Counted from the stretch's first letter, positions 44,597 through 53,986 are shown. The stretch is DNA of 64,000 bases from Promethearchaeia archaeon (GCA_029856045.1 JAHQWG010000047.1:126001-190000), one strand, 5' to 3'. Translations and numbers: made by a program. Notes: a model not told the origin generated them from the sequence alone.

Positions 44597-46885
44597 TTAC
44601 ACAGCTTCGGGAATTAATATTACAAAATTACTTCCTTTCGTGTAGTCTCCTTTGACTCTATCCTCGACCCAAATTTCTCCATTATAACCTGTTAATATTT
44701 TTTTCACTAGCGATAATCCCAATCCCATCCCCTTTATGGATATATCTTTTTTATATCCTCTTTGAAAAATTATCTCTTTCTTAGAATCTTGTATTCCTAT
44801 GCCGTTATCTTTGAACTCAATTTTCAGATATTTAATCCCTTCTTTCTGAATTTTCGATAATAAAATAGAAATTTCTATAATTGGATTTTCATTATATTTT
44901 ACAGCATTAAATAGAATATTTTCAAAAACATCTATCAAAAGGTCATTCGCGTAGATATGTATCTTTTTCCAAGGGATGTCAACTTTTATTTTTAGTTTCC
45001 TTTCTTGAATACCGTCTTGAATAAATTTTACCGCTTTTTGTAAAATAGTATAAACTTCCGTTGATTGGGTAATAATTTGAGTTTCTTCCAATTGTGATAA
45101 TTTTAGAACATTTGAAATTAGATTTGCGCCTCTTTTAACTTGGTCTTTAAGAATTTTCAATAAATTACTCATATCTTTTAATTTTTCCGGTTCATATAGA
45201 TATAATTCACATAAGGCTGCTGAGGATAATATATTTTGAAGTATATTATTCATGTCATGAGCAAATAAGTCTTTATAAAAATCAGCAAGATTATAAGCTT
45301 CACGATATTTTTCTTCAGATTTAATTAATTTTTGTTCTGCTTTTTTTCTTTCAGTAATATCTCGAGTAAATCCATAAAAACCATTCTTTTGTCCTTGAGT
45401 ACTATATTTTAAATATATTGAACCTTCAAAAGATCGAATCTTCCCATCATTTCTTAAAACCTTACTTTCAAAATTTGATGTTGGAATTTCATTTTTATAG
45501 ACCTTATTAAAACTTTTAAATACATCCTCTATTGTTTCTTTGTCCAAAATATCACGATAATTCATACCTATCAGATCCTTCCTTGAATATCCTACAAGTT
45601 TACACATATAATCATTGAAAAAAATTAAATTTCCCTTGAGATCTACCTCAAAATACCCTTCTATAATATTTTCAAGAATTCCTCGATATTTTTTTTCAGA
45701 TTCTTTTAGTTTTTCTTCCACTTTTTTGCGATTGGTGATATCTCTTGAAACAAAAACACCTTTTATTGCCCCTTCTTTGTCTAAAAATGTTTTTCCTCCA
45801 AGTTCGACCCAAATATAAGTTCCATCTTTTTTTTTAATTCTTAATTCGGCCATTGCTTCTCCTTTTTTAAAACTTTCCCAAAAAACTTTACTGAGATTTT
45901 TAAAATCATCATTATGTATAAATTCTACTGCATCTTTACCGATTAAATCGTCTTTTGAATATCCTAAAATTTTCTGAGTAGTTATTTCATTAATGTATTC
46001 AAATTTAAATTTTTCATTAAGAATGGCAATCATATCTTTCGCATTTTCTGATATAAGTCGATATTTCTCCTCACTTTCTTTTAATGCCTCTTCTACCTTC
46101 TTTCCTTCAGTGATGTCTCTGGCGATACCACAAAGACCAAAAATATTTCCATTGGAATCCTTAAGCGGCACCTTGATTGTGTGAAAAGTATGAGGGATTC
46201 CACGAATAGGTATCGTTGGTTCTCCTTCAATAATTTCTCCGTTAATAACACGCCTGTCTACTTTCATCAAATGTTTTCCTACATTTTCTCCAAATAAGTC
46301 GATATCTGTTTTATTTTTTAATTCTTCTGCTGGTATGCCAGACAACTTCTCCATCGCCGGGTTTACTTGAATATATTGCAATGAACTATTCTTAATGAAG
46401 ATGCAGTCTTTAGCTGTCTCGATAATTGCTCGGTACATCTCTTCACTTTCCCGTAATTTTTGTTCAGCTTTTTTGAGTTTTGAAATATCTTTATCTATAC
46501 CTCTATAACCAAGCCAATTTCCATTTTTATCGTAAAAGGAAATTCCGTTTGTTAAAAAACAAACAAGATTTCCATTTTTATGCAAGTTCCAATTCTCTAA
46601 ATTAACAATTGGTTTTTGTTTTTCAGCTATTTCATTAAATATTGCAGAGACTCGAGTAGCCTCTTCTGATGGCATAAAATCGAAAGGAGTCTTTCCTAAT
46701 ATTTCTTGGGAAGTGTATCCTAAAAAATCTTTTATACGTTCACTACAGTAAGTATAGATACCGTCTTTATTTACTTCCCAAATCCAATCTATCTGGGTTG
46801 ATAAAATATCCTTATAAAAAGACTCATCATTCCTTAATTTTTCTAATAAAAGATCTCTGTCTTTTCTTTTCTCTTGTTGTTTCAT
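44597..46885 (-). CDS. Soluble multi-PAS sensor histidine kinase (downstream copy)
   Basis: The 762-residue kinase has four PAS domains (near residues 20-135, 145-260, 270-390, 395-515), each ending in a coiled-coil-like K-A-E-Q-K-L linker. It ends in a histidine-kinase core: H-box FAHDMNNILQ (His near 543), N-box ENILFNAVKYNE, G1 EFKDNGIGI and G2 KGMGLGLSLVKKI. No transmembrane segment is visible, so signals are cytosolic. It is closely similar to the neighbouring 931-residue kinase in its core. It lies 160 nt downstream of the receiver gene. Confidence 0.93.
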   Translation of the reverse strand: MKQQEKRKDRDLLLEKLRNDESFYKDILSTQIDWIWEVNKDGIYTYCSERIKDFLGYTSQEILGKTPFDFMPSEEATRVSAIFNEIAEKQKPIVNLENWNLHKNGNLVCFLTNGISFYDKNGNWLGYRGIDKDISKLKKAEQKLRESEEMYRAIIETAKDCIFIKNSSLQYIQVNPAMEKLSGIPAEELKNKTDIDLFGENVGKHLMKVDRRVINGEIIEGEPTIPIRGIPHTFHTIKVPLKDSNGNIFGLCGIARDITEGKKVEEALKESEEKYRLISENAKDMIAILNEKFKFEYINEITTQKILGYSKDDLIGKDAVEFIHNDDFKNLSKVFWESFKKGEAMAELRIKKKDGTYIWVELGGKTFLDKEGAIKGVFVSRDITNRKKVEEKLKESEKKYRGILENIIEGYFEVDLKGNLIFFNDYMCKLVGYSRKDLIGMNYRDILDKETIEDVFKSFNKVYKNEIPTSNFESKVLRNDGKIRSFEGSIYLKYSTQGQKNGFYGFTRDITERKKAEQKLIKSEEKYREAYNLADFYKDLFAHDMNNILQNILSSAALCELYLYEPEKLKDMSNLLKILKDQVKRGANLISNVLKLSQLEETQIITQSTEVYTILQKAVKFIQDGIQERKLKIKVDIPWKKIHIYANDLLIDVFENILFNAVKYNENPIIEISILLSKIQKEGIKYLKIEFKDNGIGIQDSKKEIIFQRGYKKDISIKGMGLGLSLVKKILTGYNGEIWVEDRVKGDYTKGSNFVILIPEAV

Positions 46886-47046
46886 ATAAAAATACCTTTA
46901 TTTTTCTTTTAGATATCAAAAATATCTTTTAATAATAAATAAAATCGTCATTATATCATGATATGGTAATAAAGAAAATCTTAAACTTCTTAAATAATAT
47001 CAATTCATTATATACATCATCACTGTAGGGTATTAATGATAAGATC

Positions 47047-47409
47047 CTAAAAATTTAAAACCTCTTTAATTTTTTTTACTAATTCTTCAAAATCAAAAGG
47101 TTTTTCAATAAAATCAGCCGCTCCAATTGAAAGTGCTTCTTCTCGAACAGTCTTATCTGCACTTGCAAAAATAATTTTTGGGTTTTTTCCAAGACTAATA
47201 ATTTCTTTTGTGGCATCAATCCCACTTTTGATCGGCATCCGATGATCCATTATAATAATATCCGGTTTTTCTGAAAATAATTTAAATTTATCAACAGCTT
47301 CCTGCCCATTTTTTGCAACCCCAATAATTTGAAATCCCCAAAAACTCAATAATTTTTGATATAGATCTCGGATTGCTCGATCATCCTCAACGATAAAAAT
47401 ATTGGTTAT
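47047..47409 (-). CDS. Single-domain response regulator, likely ATA start
   Basis: Residues 1-120 form a complete receiver domain: TNIFIVEDDRAIRDLYQKL (acidic pair D9/D10), IIIMDHRMPIKSG (phosphoacceptor Asp, about D55), IIFASADKT (switch Ser) and FIEKPFDFEELV (Lys). The first canonical start (TTG 47349) would drop the acidic pair and first helix. Upstream the frame continues to the kinase stop. The natural N-terminus is at ATA 47409, 4 nt after that TAG and 9 nt behind GAGG. No output domain is attached, so it probably acts by contact or phosphorelay. Confidence 0.88.
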   Translation of the reverse strand: MTNIFIVEDDRAIRDLYQKLLSFWGFQIIGVAKNGQEAVDKFKLFSEKPDIIIMDHRMPIKSGIDATKEIISLGKNPKIIFASADKTVREEALSIGAADFIEKPFDFEELVKKIKEVLNF

Positions 47410-47413
47410 TTTC

Positions 47414-50209
47414 CTAAACCTCTGGAATTATTATAATAAAATTACTCCCTTTTGAATAATCTCCTTGAACTTTATCTTCCACCCAAATTTCTCCATTACA
47501 AAGTGATACAATTTTTTTTACTAATGATAATCCCAACCCCATACCACTTGTGCTCTTATCTGCTCTATAAGCCCTTTCAAAAATTATCTCTTTTTGATCA
47601 TCAGAAATTCCGTAGCCATTATCAATAAATTCCATTTTAAGAAATTTACTACCCTCTTTTTTAATTTTTGAAAATTTAATGAGAATTTCAACAATTGAGC
47701 GTTCATTATATTTTACAGCATTAATTAATATGTTTTCAAATACATCTATTAAGAGATCATTTGCTTTAGCAAACAATTTTTTTTTTTCAGTCTCAATCTC
47801 TATATTAATTTTTCTCTTCTGGAAATTTTTCTTCAAAATCTCAACTGATTCCTTTAAAATCTTACAAACTTCTATAGATTGTGTAAGAATTTGAGCCTTA
47901 TCCAAATCAGAAAGTTTTTGTATATTTGAGATCAAGGTTGCACCCCTTCTAACTTGCTGTTTTGTGGTATTAAACATACTTCTTACTTCAGGTAATATAA
48001 TTTCCTCACCTAAATAATGAGTAGCAATTTCTATTGAAGATAATATATTTTGAAGAATATTATTCATATCGTGAGTAAAAAGATCCTTATAAAAATTAAC
48101 GCGATTATAAGCTTCACGATAATTCTCTTCCGATTCTTTTAGTTTTTGTTCTGCTTTTTTCCTCTCTGTGATATCCTGTATTATAAATTGTATCAATGAT
48201 TGATCTTCTATCTTTATTAAAGAACCATGGAGATTTGTCCATATTATACCTCCTATTGATCTACTTAATGGAAACTCAAATGATTCTGTAACTTCACCTC
48301 TAAGCGCTTCATTGAATTGCTTTTCGAATAATGATACAAGAGGTTTATTTCTCTCATTAAATGAGAAAATTTCTCTGAAATTTCTTCCGACTAAATAATC
48401 TTTTGTATGCGTAGAAAGAAAATGATTTGTAGCAGTATTACAATCTATAAGATTTCCTTTTAAATCCAAAAGCCCTATGGAATATGGAGAACTTTCGAAT
48501 AAATGTCGATATTTTTCTTCGGATTCCCTTAATTTTTGTTCCCAATTTTTTCTTTCAGTGATATCCCGTATAAGACCATAAAACCCAATCTTTTTTCCTT
48601 CAGAATCACGTTTTAAATAAACAGAACTTTCAATAAATCGTTGTTGTCCATCCTTTCTATTCGTTTTAAATTCTATTGTTGCTCGAGGAATCTCATCTTT
48701 ATAAACCATATTGAACTTCTTAAAAATGTCTTTAATATTTTCCGTATGAATCAATGTGCCATAATTCTTTCCCAATAATTCAGCTTTCGTATATCCAAGA
48801 TATTCAGCTAATCGATCATTGAAAAATTTGAGATTTCCTTTGAGATCTACCTCATAATATCCTTCCTTAATATCTTCAAGAATTCCTCGATATTTTTCTT
48901 CGGATTCTTTAATCTTCCGTTCTGCTAACACACGCTCAGTAATATCACGGCTGATTCCGAACAAGACATCTTGATCATCCCAACGACCTTTAGTAAAAAT
49001 TGTTTCAACGGGAATTATTTTCTCTTCCTTGGTAATAAATGGAATATTACAAGAATTAATTTTACCCTCAACTAAGTCTCTGAAAATTCTAAGCGCACGA
49101 TCGTTTTGGGCAGGGGGATAAATTTTTAATATATTCATTTTTAGCATTTCCTCTTCTGAATAATTTAAGGTTTTTAAAACGGAAGGATTAATGTTGAGAA
49201 AGCGCCCATCGAAATTCAGAACAAATATTAATTCTTGCATAGAATCGAATAACGTTTGTAAATTTGCCTGACTTTCTTGAAGAGCTTCTTCGGTTTGCAT
49301 TTTTTCTATAATTGCACCGGTTTCTTGTGCTATAGTTTGAAATATATTTTTTTCTTCGTTTGAGAAGAAATGACGATTTTTAAAGGCTATATTTATTGTT
49401 CCATAGACTTTATTTTTTACAAAAAAGGGGATACTGGCAAGGGATAATATTCCCCACTTTTTTGAACGCCTAGGATTAAGTTTAGAATAATCCTCGGCAA
49501 ATAGTGGCTGCCCTTCGTTAAAAACAATATTATAAGCACCTTCATCGATTTTAACTCGCTTCACATCTTTAATAAAATCGGAAGGAAGCCCTTTAAAACA
49601 TGCTAATTCAGCAATCCTTGTGCTTTCATCCACTAAATAAATACCTCCCCCTTCAAAATTCATCAATTCAAGGGTTGAATTTAATACATTTTCTAATAAC
49701 AATGATAAGTCCTTAATTTTATTTACTGCTATTATAATTCGGTTTAAAATTTCCATTTTTCTTGCGTATTCTTTTATATTTTCTTCTGCCTTCTTGCGTT
49801 CGGTTATATCTAGAAGTGATGCTACACTTTTTTTTGTTCTAGGAATCATATCGATATTTAGCAATATATCCCGAATATCACCTCTTTTATTGATGAAATG
49901 AAACTCGTAACTTTTTGGAGCAATGTCAGAGGTTTTTCTGCGTGAGTAATGATACTTTTTCATCATCTCTAATTCTTCTTTGATAACAAATTCAGTCCAT
50001 TTTTTTTTCCATTCAATCTCTTCTTTTGAATAACCAGAGAGTTCTTCAAATTTTTCGTTTGCAAGTGAAATAGTGGTGTCCTTCTCGATTATAACAGTTG
50101 CAGTACCTGTATTTTCGAAAATAGTTCGGTATTTTTCTTCAGATTCCTTTAAATTTATTTCCTTCTCTATTCGCTTTCTTGACTCCAAGTTTTTATCTTC
50201 ATTATTCAA
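47414..50209 (-). CDS. Soluble PAS-GAF sensor histidine kinase (upstream copy)
   Basis: The 931-residue protein has a PAS domain (near 25-135), a GAF domain (near 150-300, with LINFEGGGIYLVDEST-like features), three more PAS domains (about 310-430, 440-560, 570-690) and a kinase core: FTHDMNNILQNILSS (His near 712), ENILINAVKYNE, EFIDNGYGISDDQ and GMGLGLSLVKKI. No transmembrane helix is visible. It is followed directly by the receiver gene and then by the second kinase, forming one signalling operon. The start is TTG at 50209. Confidence 0.93.
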   Translation of the reverse strand: MNNEDKNLESRKRIEKEINLKESEEKYRTIFENTGTATVIIEKDTTISLANEKFEELSGYSKEEIEWKKKWTEFVIKEELEMMKKYHYSRRKTSDIAPKSYEFHFINKRGDIRDILLNIDMIPRTKKSVASLLDITERKKAEENIKEYARKMEILNRIIIAVNKIKDLSLLLENVLNSTLELMNFEGGGIYLVDESTRIAELACFKGLPSDFIKDVKRVKIDEGAYNIVFNEGQPLFAEDYSKLNPRRSKKWGILSLASIPFFVKNKVYGTINIAFKNRHFFSNEEKNIFQTIAQETGAIIEKMQTEEALQESQANLQTLFDSMQELIFVLNFDGRFLNINPSVLKTLNYSEEEMLKMNILKIYPPAQNDRALRIFRDLVEGKINSCNIPFITKEEKIIPVETIFTKGRWDDQDVLFGISRDITERVLAERKIKESEEKYRGILEDIKEGYYEVDLKGNLKFFNDRLAEYLGYTKAELLGKNYGTLIHTENIKDIFKKFNMVYKDEIPRATIEFKTNRKDGQQRFIESSVYLKRDSEGKKIGFYGLIRDITERKNWEQKLRESEEKYRHLFESSPYSIGLLDLKGNLIDCNTATNHFLSTHTKDYLVGRNFREIFSFNERNKPLVSLFEKQFNEALRGEVTESFEFPLSRSIGGIIWTNLHGSLIKIEDQSLIQFIIQDITERKKAEQKLKESEENYREAYNRVNFYKDLFTHDMNNILQNILSSIEIATHYLGEEIILPEVRSMFNTTKQQVRRGATLISNIQKLSDLDKAQILTQSIEVCKILKESVEILKKNFQKRKINIEIETEKKKLFAKANDLLIDVFENILINAVKYNERSIVEILIKFSKIKKEGSKFLKMEFIDNGYGISDDQKEIIFERAYRADKSTSGMGLGLSLVKKIVSLCNGEIWVEDKVQGDYSKGSNFIIIIPEV

Positions 50210-50450
50210 TTTTAATCATCATTTTTTTATTTTAATGTTAATACTCACATATTATCTAAAATTATTAAATTAAAATTTAAGTAGGAAAATAATTGAATTA
50301 GAAAATTTTGATTCTTGATCTTTATATTTAATACAAATATTTCATATAAAGTTTAAAATTATTTTATATACGAAATTCGATTATATTTAAAAATTTCATA
50401 AAAATTAATTTAGGATATAAATTAAGAAGAAAAAATGTAGGGATTTAAAT

Positions 50451-51242
50451 TTACATAAACAATTGCGAATATCTTTCCTTTGATCCGGGTTCTTTTTGCG
50501 ATAAATGCATCTGTTGAGCTTTTTGGGCTAATTCCATCATCTTATTTTTTATTTCTTTACCACGTTCTAATAAATCTGAGACATCAACTCCTAATTGATA
50601 AATAGTATTAAGAGCCTTAATTATTTCTGCACCTCCTTCTGGTGTCGGAATCTGCTGGTAAGCATCAGTAAATAAGATATATGCATCAATAGGGTTGTTT
50701 AAGCATTCATTTAATATTGTGGCTTCAGGTCCTACGACTAAACCTTTGGGTATAATTTCAAGTCCAAGCTTTTCAAGTTTTTCCTTTATCTCTTTCTCAG
50801 CAGCAAAGAAAACTTTAAATTTTTCTACCATATTCAATGTTGGAATACCTTGCAGTATTACCATTTCCTTAGCTTTTATATCTTGGGACAAAGCCCAATT
50901 ACAAATTGTCCTGGCGAGGTCAGAATAATCTTTTGGGGTAGAAAAGGGGAGATCGCAAACACCGACAACTATATTTTTACTTTCAGAATAGTATAATCTA
51001 AAGGGGCGCTTTAAGATCCCATCTGTAAACACTGCAATAGGCGGAAATGAATCGCTTGCAACAAACCCAATTTGTTTAATATCTTCAATTTTTTCAACTA
51101 ACTCGTTAGTCACAATTGGTCCAATTAATCCGATTCCTGCAAATCCTAAAATAACCGTGGAATTTGGCTGAATTTCTTTAGGATCAACCCCTAAAACAAT
51201 CCTACTTCTTTTGCCTTTCTCACAAATATATACTTTGGTCAT
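50451..51242 (-). CDS. PAC2 family protein (proteasome assembly chaperone-like)
   Basis: The 263-residue protein has the PAC2/proteasome-assembly-chaperone pattern: VILGFAGIGLIGPIVTNELV, IGFVASDSFPPIAVF, ICNWALSQDIKAKEMVILQGIPT, EIIPKGLVVGPEATILNEC and AYILFTDAYQQIPTPEGGAEIIKALN, with a C-terminal helix. It is homologous to eukaryal PAC2 and to archaeal PbaA/PbaB-type factors, but proteasome assembly has not been shown for most archaeal members. Monocistronic, with about 190 nt to the divergent longin-like gene. Confidence 0.85.
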   Translation of the reverse strand: MTKVYICEKGKRSRIVLGVDPKEIQPNSTVILGFAGIGLIGPIVTNELVEKIEDIKQIGFVASDSFPPIAVFTDGILKRPFRLYYSESKNIVVGVCDLPFSTPKDYSDLARTICNWALSQDIKAKEMVILQGIPTLNMVEKFKVFFAAEKEIKEKLEKLGLEIIPKGLVVGPEATILNECLNNPIDAYILFTDAYQQIPTPEGGAEIIKALNTIYQLGVDVSDLLERGKEIKNKMMELAQKAQQMHLSQKEPGSKERYSQLFM

Positions 51243-51434
51243 AATATTCTCACAAAAATTTGAGTTTCAATAAAAGTAATTGTTTTGTATATAATTAATT
51301 ATTTTGTAATATTAACTAAAAACGATATATAAGAGAAAATTTTTATTAACTTCTAAGATATTAAAGAAAAAGTAAATTTATTAAAATCATAAAAGAGTAA
51401 TTAATATCATATAAGAAATTAATGGTGTGGAGAA

Positions 51435-52028
51435 ATTTCAAAGAATATTCCAGATGTATCAAATTTAATATATTTTATTCATTTTGGAACGAAGGAACAT
51501 ATATATTTTTCTTGGAAATCAAAATATAGACCAAAGGCTTTCATTTTTGATTACGCAATTGCAAAGAATGCCCTCAAAACCGATATATATTATCAATTGA
51601 ACAAGGGGGATGTTAAAATAGTTTATATTAAAAAAAATAGTTTTATTTATATAATTGGGGGGCATATTTCAGTCCAATATCAAATCCTTGAAGCATTAAT
51701 TGAACATCTTTCTATAAAATTTATTGAAATTTATGGAGATGTTCTAAAAGAAATTTTTGATATTGGAACAGATGATTTCTTTAAAGATTTTATTTCAAAA
51801 ATTGAAAATTCAATTAAACATATTCCTAATCAAATTGGGAAAATAATTAACGTATATTGCAGAATTTGTGGCGAATATGTAAATGTTTACGTGAAAGATA
51901 GCTTAATTGAAGATGCAGAAGATTACCCAGTCGCTTTAGTATATATGCACCATGGGCACTCTCTTTTGTTATATATTGATGCAGATTTTAAAGTGAGGGG
52001 AGCCGAAATCGTTTCAATTACCGGTTAG
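51435..52028 (+). CDS. Longin/roadblock-like protein with CxxC domain, likely ATT start
   Basis: From TTG 51597 the protein would be 143 residues, but the frame is open back to TAA at 51420. It encodes a coherent N-terminus, [M]SKNIPDVSNLIYFIHFG and so on, beginning at ATT 51435, 7 nt behind GGTG (51424-51427). The 197-residue product shows an N-terminal beta-sheet with a long helix (VKIVYIKKNSFIYII, then ILEALIEHLSIKFIEIYGDVL), the longin/roadblock-type pattern, and a C-terminal domain with VYCRICGEYV and HHGHSLLLYIDADFKV. It overlaps the GTPase 3' end by 15 nt. Such folds regulate small GTPases in eukaryotes. Confidence 0.62.
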   Translation: MSKNIPDVSNLIYFIHFGTKEHIYFSWKSKYRPKAFIFDYAIAKNALKTDIYYQLNKGDVKIVYIKKNSFIYIIGGHISVQYQILEALIEHLSIKFIEIYGDVLKEIFDIGTDDFFKDFISKIENSIKHIPNQIGKIINVYCRICGEYVNVYVKDSLIEDAEDYPVALVYMHHGHSLLLYIDADFKVRGAEIVSITG

Positions 52029-52643
52029 AGATAACCCCTCAACCTTTGTTTTTAAAAAGCGTTCTTGTTTGAATATTCTTCTTGTTAAAATATCAAAAGG
52101 CTCATTAATTTTGATACCAGTTTTTGAAGATACCTTTAAATAATCATCCAAATTATACCTTTCTCTCAATTCTAAAGGATAAATATCATCCACAGATATT
52201 TTTTCTCCTAAATCAAGTTTTGTTCCTAATAATAGGATCGGAAGGTTTGGATCCTCATCTCGAATCATTTTAACCCATTCTTCTATCCTATTAAGAGTAG
52301 TCATTCGAGTGAGATCAAACATCAAGAGAGCTCCGTATGCTCCGTTTAGATAATACTGCAAAATTGATCGAAATTGTATTTCTCCTCCTAAATCCCAGAG
52401 TTGCAACTTATACCCCATTCCGTCAATTATAATCTCTTTTAGAAAAAATTGAACACCTACCGTTAGCTTAGTATCAGGTATGAATTTTTCTTCTACATAT
52501 CGATGTAAGAAAGTTGTTTTACCTACACCACCTTCTCCTGCGACAATAATCTTTAAAAAATCTTTTGGTTTGGTTTCTTTCTTTTCCTTATCTTTTTTGA
52601 TGCTGACAGTAGGCTTTTTTTTTCGCTTTTTAAATAACTTCAT
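52014..52643 (-). CDS. Rab/Ras-like small GTPase
   Basis: The 209-residue GTPase has every G motif: GEGGVGKT (36-43), T61 in the effector region, WDLGGE (83-88), TKLD (141-144) and SSK (172-174). The N-terminal ~25 residues are basic and lysine-rich. There is no C-terminal prenylation Cys, so membrane contact, if any, must be through the basic N-terminus or a partner. Ras-superfamily members with this full motif set are abundant in Asgard archaea. It is 3'-overlapping with the longin-like gene. Confidence 0.95.
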   Translation of the reverse strand: MKLFKKRKKKPTVSIKKDKEKKETKPKDFLKIIVAGEGGVGKTTFLHRYVEEKFIPDTKLTVGVQFFLKEIIIDGMGYKLQLWDLGGEIQFRSILQYYLNGAYGALLMFDLTRMTTLNRIEEWVKMIRDEDPNLPILLLGTKLDLGEKISVDDIYPLELRERYNLDDYLKVSSKTGIKINEPFDILTRRIFKQERFLKTKVEGLSLTGN

Positions 52644-52695
52644 AAAAATATGAATTCCATATTCTATTAGTTATTGAAAAATTTATTACTTTTTT

Positions 52696-53064
52696 CTAGA
52701 AATTCCACCATCCATAAATTATGGAAATAATACCCCCAATTAAAACAACGAGATTCAATACGAGATCGCCTTTATTTGAACTAAATCTACCTTGCTGTTT
52801 GTTATAAGTTAGATCTATTAAGCCTAAAAACACTAAAGCGCCTCCAGAAATTAAACTGAAAATTACTCCAAAACTTTCTCCTAAAAAATTTCCGATTGCA
52901 GCCAAGATCAAGATCGGAACAACCCAGCCAAGGTCAGGTACTGGAAAGCTTCTTTCATGGCTTAAATAAGCTTCTGAATTTTCCGGATTTTTATTTTGCA
53001 CCTTGAAAAAATCAATCCAAAACCAAATAATCGCTGCGCTTCCTAATATTTGCAAGATTGCCAT
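52696..53064 (-). CDS. Hypothetical small membrane protein
   Basis: The 122-residue protein has about three to four transmembrane segments (near 5-20, 48-63, 67-83, 103-119). The loops contain KNPENSEAYLSHERSFPVPD. No family is recognised. It is upstream of the GTPase on the same strand (52 nt gap) and may share its transcript, but a functional link is not shown. Confidence 0.6.
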   Translation of the reverse strand: MAILQILGSAAIIWFWIDFFKVQNKNPENSEAYLSHERSFPVPDLGWVVPILILAAIGNFLGESFGVIFSLISGGALVFLGLIDLTYNKQQGRFSSNKGDLVLNLVVLIGGIISIIYGWWNF

Positions 53065-53188
53065 TAAAATATTAAAAATTTTTTATCGACTCCAATTGAT
53101 TTAAAATTATTTAATATAATTATATGCATTTAATTAAATTAAGAGTTTTTCAAACTTTATATACTAAAATGTTTAAAGGTGATAAAAA

Positions 53189-53986
53189 ATTTTTGATAAA
53201 TTTTTAGAAGGAAAGGGTGCCGTTATAACTGGCGCTGCTTCTGGGTTTGGAAGAGATATTGCCTTAAAATACGCAGAATTAGGTGCAAACTTGGTTTTAA
53301 ATGATATTAATGAGGAAGGACTTGAAGAAACCACAAAAATGGTGAAATCAAAATTTGGTTCTGAAGTTCTACCTATTAAAGCTGATGTGTCAATTGGGGA
53401 TGAAGTAAATCAAATGAGGAAAAAAGCCTTTTCTACTTTTGATAATATATTTGTGCTAGTTAACAATGCAGGAGGAGGTGTCTCGTCTTTTAAAAATATT
53501 CTTGCCAGAACAGAAGAAGATTGGCATAAAATTTTAGATATTAATTTAAAAAGTCAATGGTTGATGGCTAAAGCGTTCTGTAGAAAAATGAAACCACAAA
53601 AATTTGAACCAATATCTGGGAAGGTAATTAATATGGCTTCAATAGCTGGTGTGCGGCCAGAAGCACAAACACCCGTGTATAGCATAGCTAAGGCTGGAAT
53701 TATTGCGTTAACAAAAATATTGGCAGCACAACTCGCACCAAAAATGACGGTTAATAGTATAGCTCCTGGATACCATATAACTGGACTGTATAATAATTCA
53801 GAACAAGCATTAAAAGACGCGATGGAGGTTCAGGGTATAAAAACCCCCTTAAATAGATTGGGAACAGTTGAAGATGTGTCAAAAGTTGCTGTATTTTTAG
53901 CTTCACCCCTCTCTGATTTCATTACAGCTCAAAATATCGTTGTAGATGGTGGCGTAATTACAGTAGGTGTGGCTGCACATTTATAA
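53189..53986 (+). CDS. Short-chain dehydrogenase/reductase (SDR), likely ATT start
   Basis: The 265-residue SDR has TGAASGFG (residues 14-21), NNAGGGVSSF, VINMASIAG (catalytic Ser) and YSIAKAG (Tyr/Lys), and a C-terminal FITAQNIVVDGG. The NAD-binding motif is encoded upstream of the first canonical start (TTG 53291). The frame closes at TAA 53183. ATT at 53189 follows GGTG (53178-53181) by 7 nt and yields the natural [M]FDKFLEGKGAVITG. The reaction is NAD(P)-dependent alcohol/ketone interconversion with unknown substrate. Confidence 0.85.
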   Translation: MFDKFLEGKGAVITGAASGFGRDIALKYAELGANLVLNDINEEGLEETTKMVKSKFGSEVLPIKADVSIGDEVNQMRKKAFSTFDNIFVLVNNAGGGVSSFKNILARTEEDWHKILDINLKSQWLMAKAFCRKMKPQKFEPISGKVINMASIAGVRPEAQTPVYSIAKAGIIALTKILAAQLAPKMTVNSIAPGYHITGLYNNSEQALKDAMEVQGIKTPLNRLGTVEDVSKVAVFLASPLSDFITAQNIVVDGGVITVGVAAHL

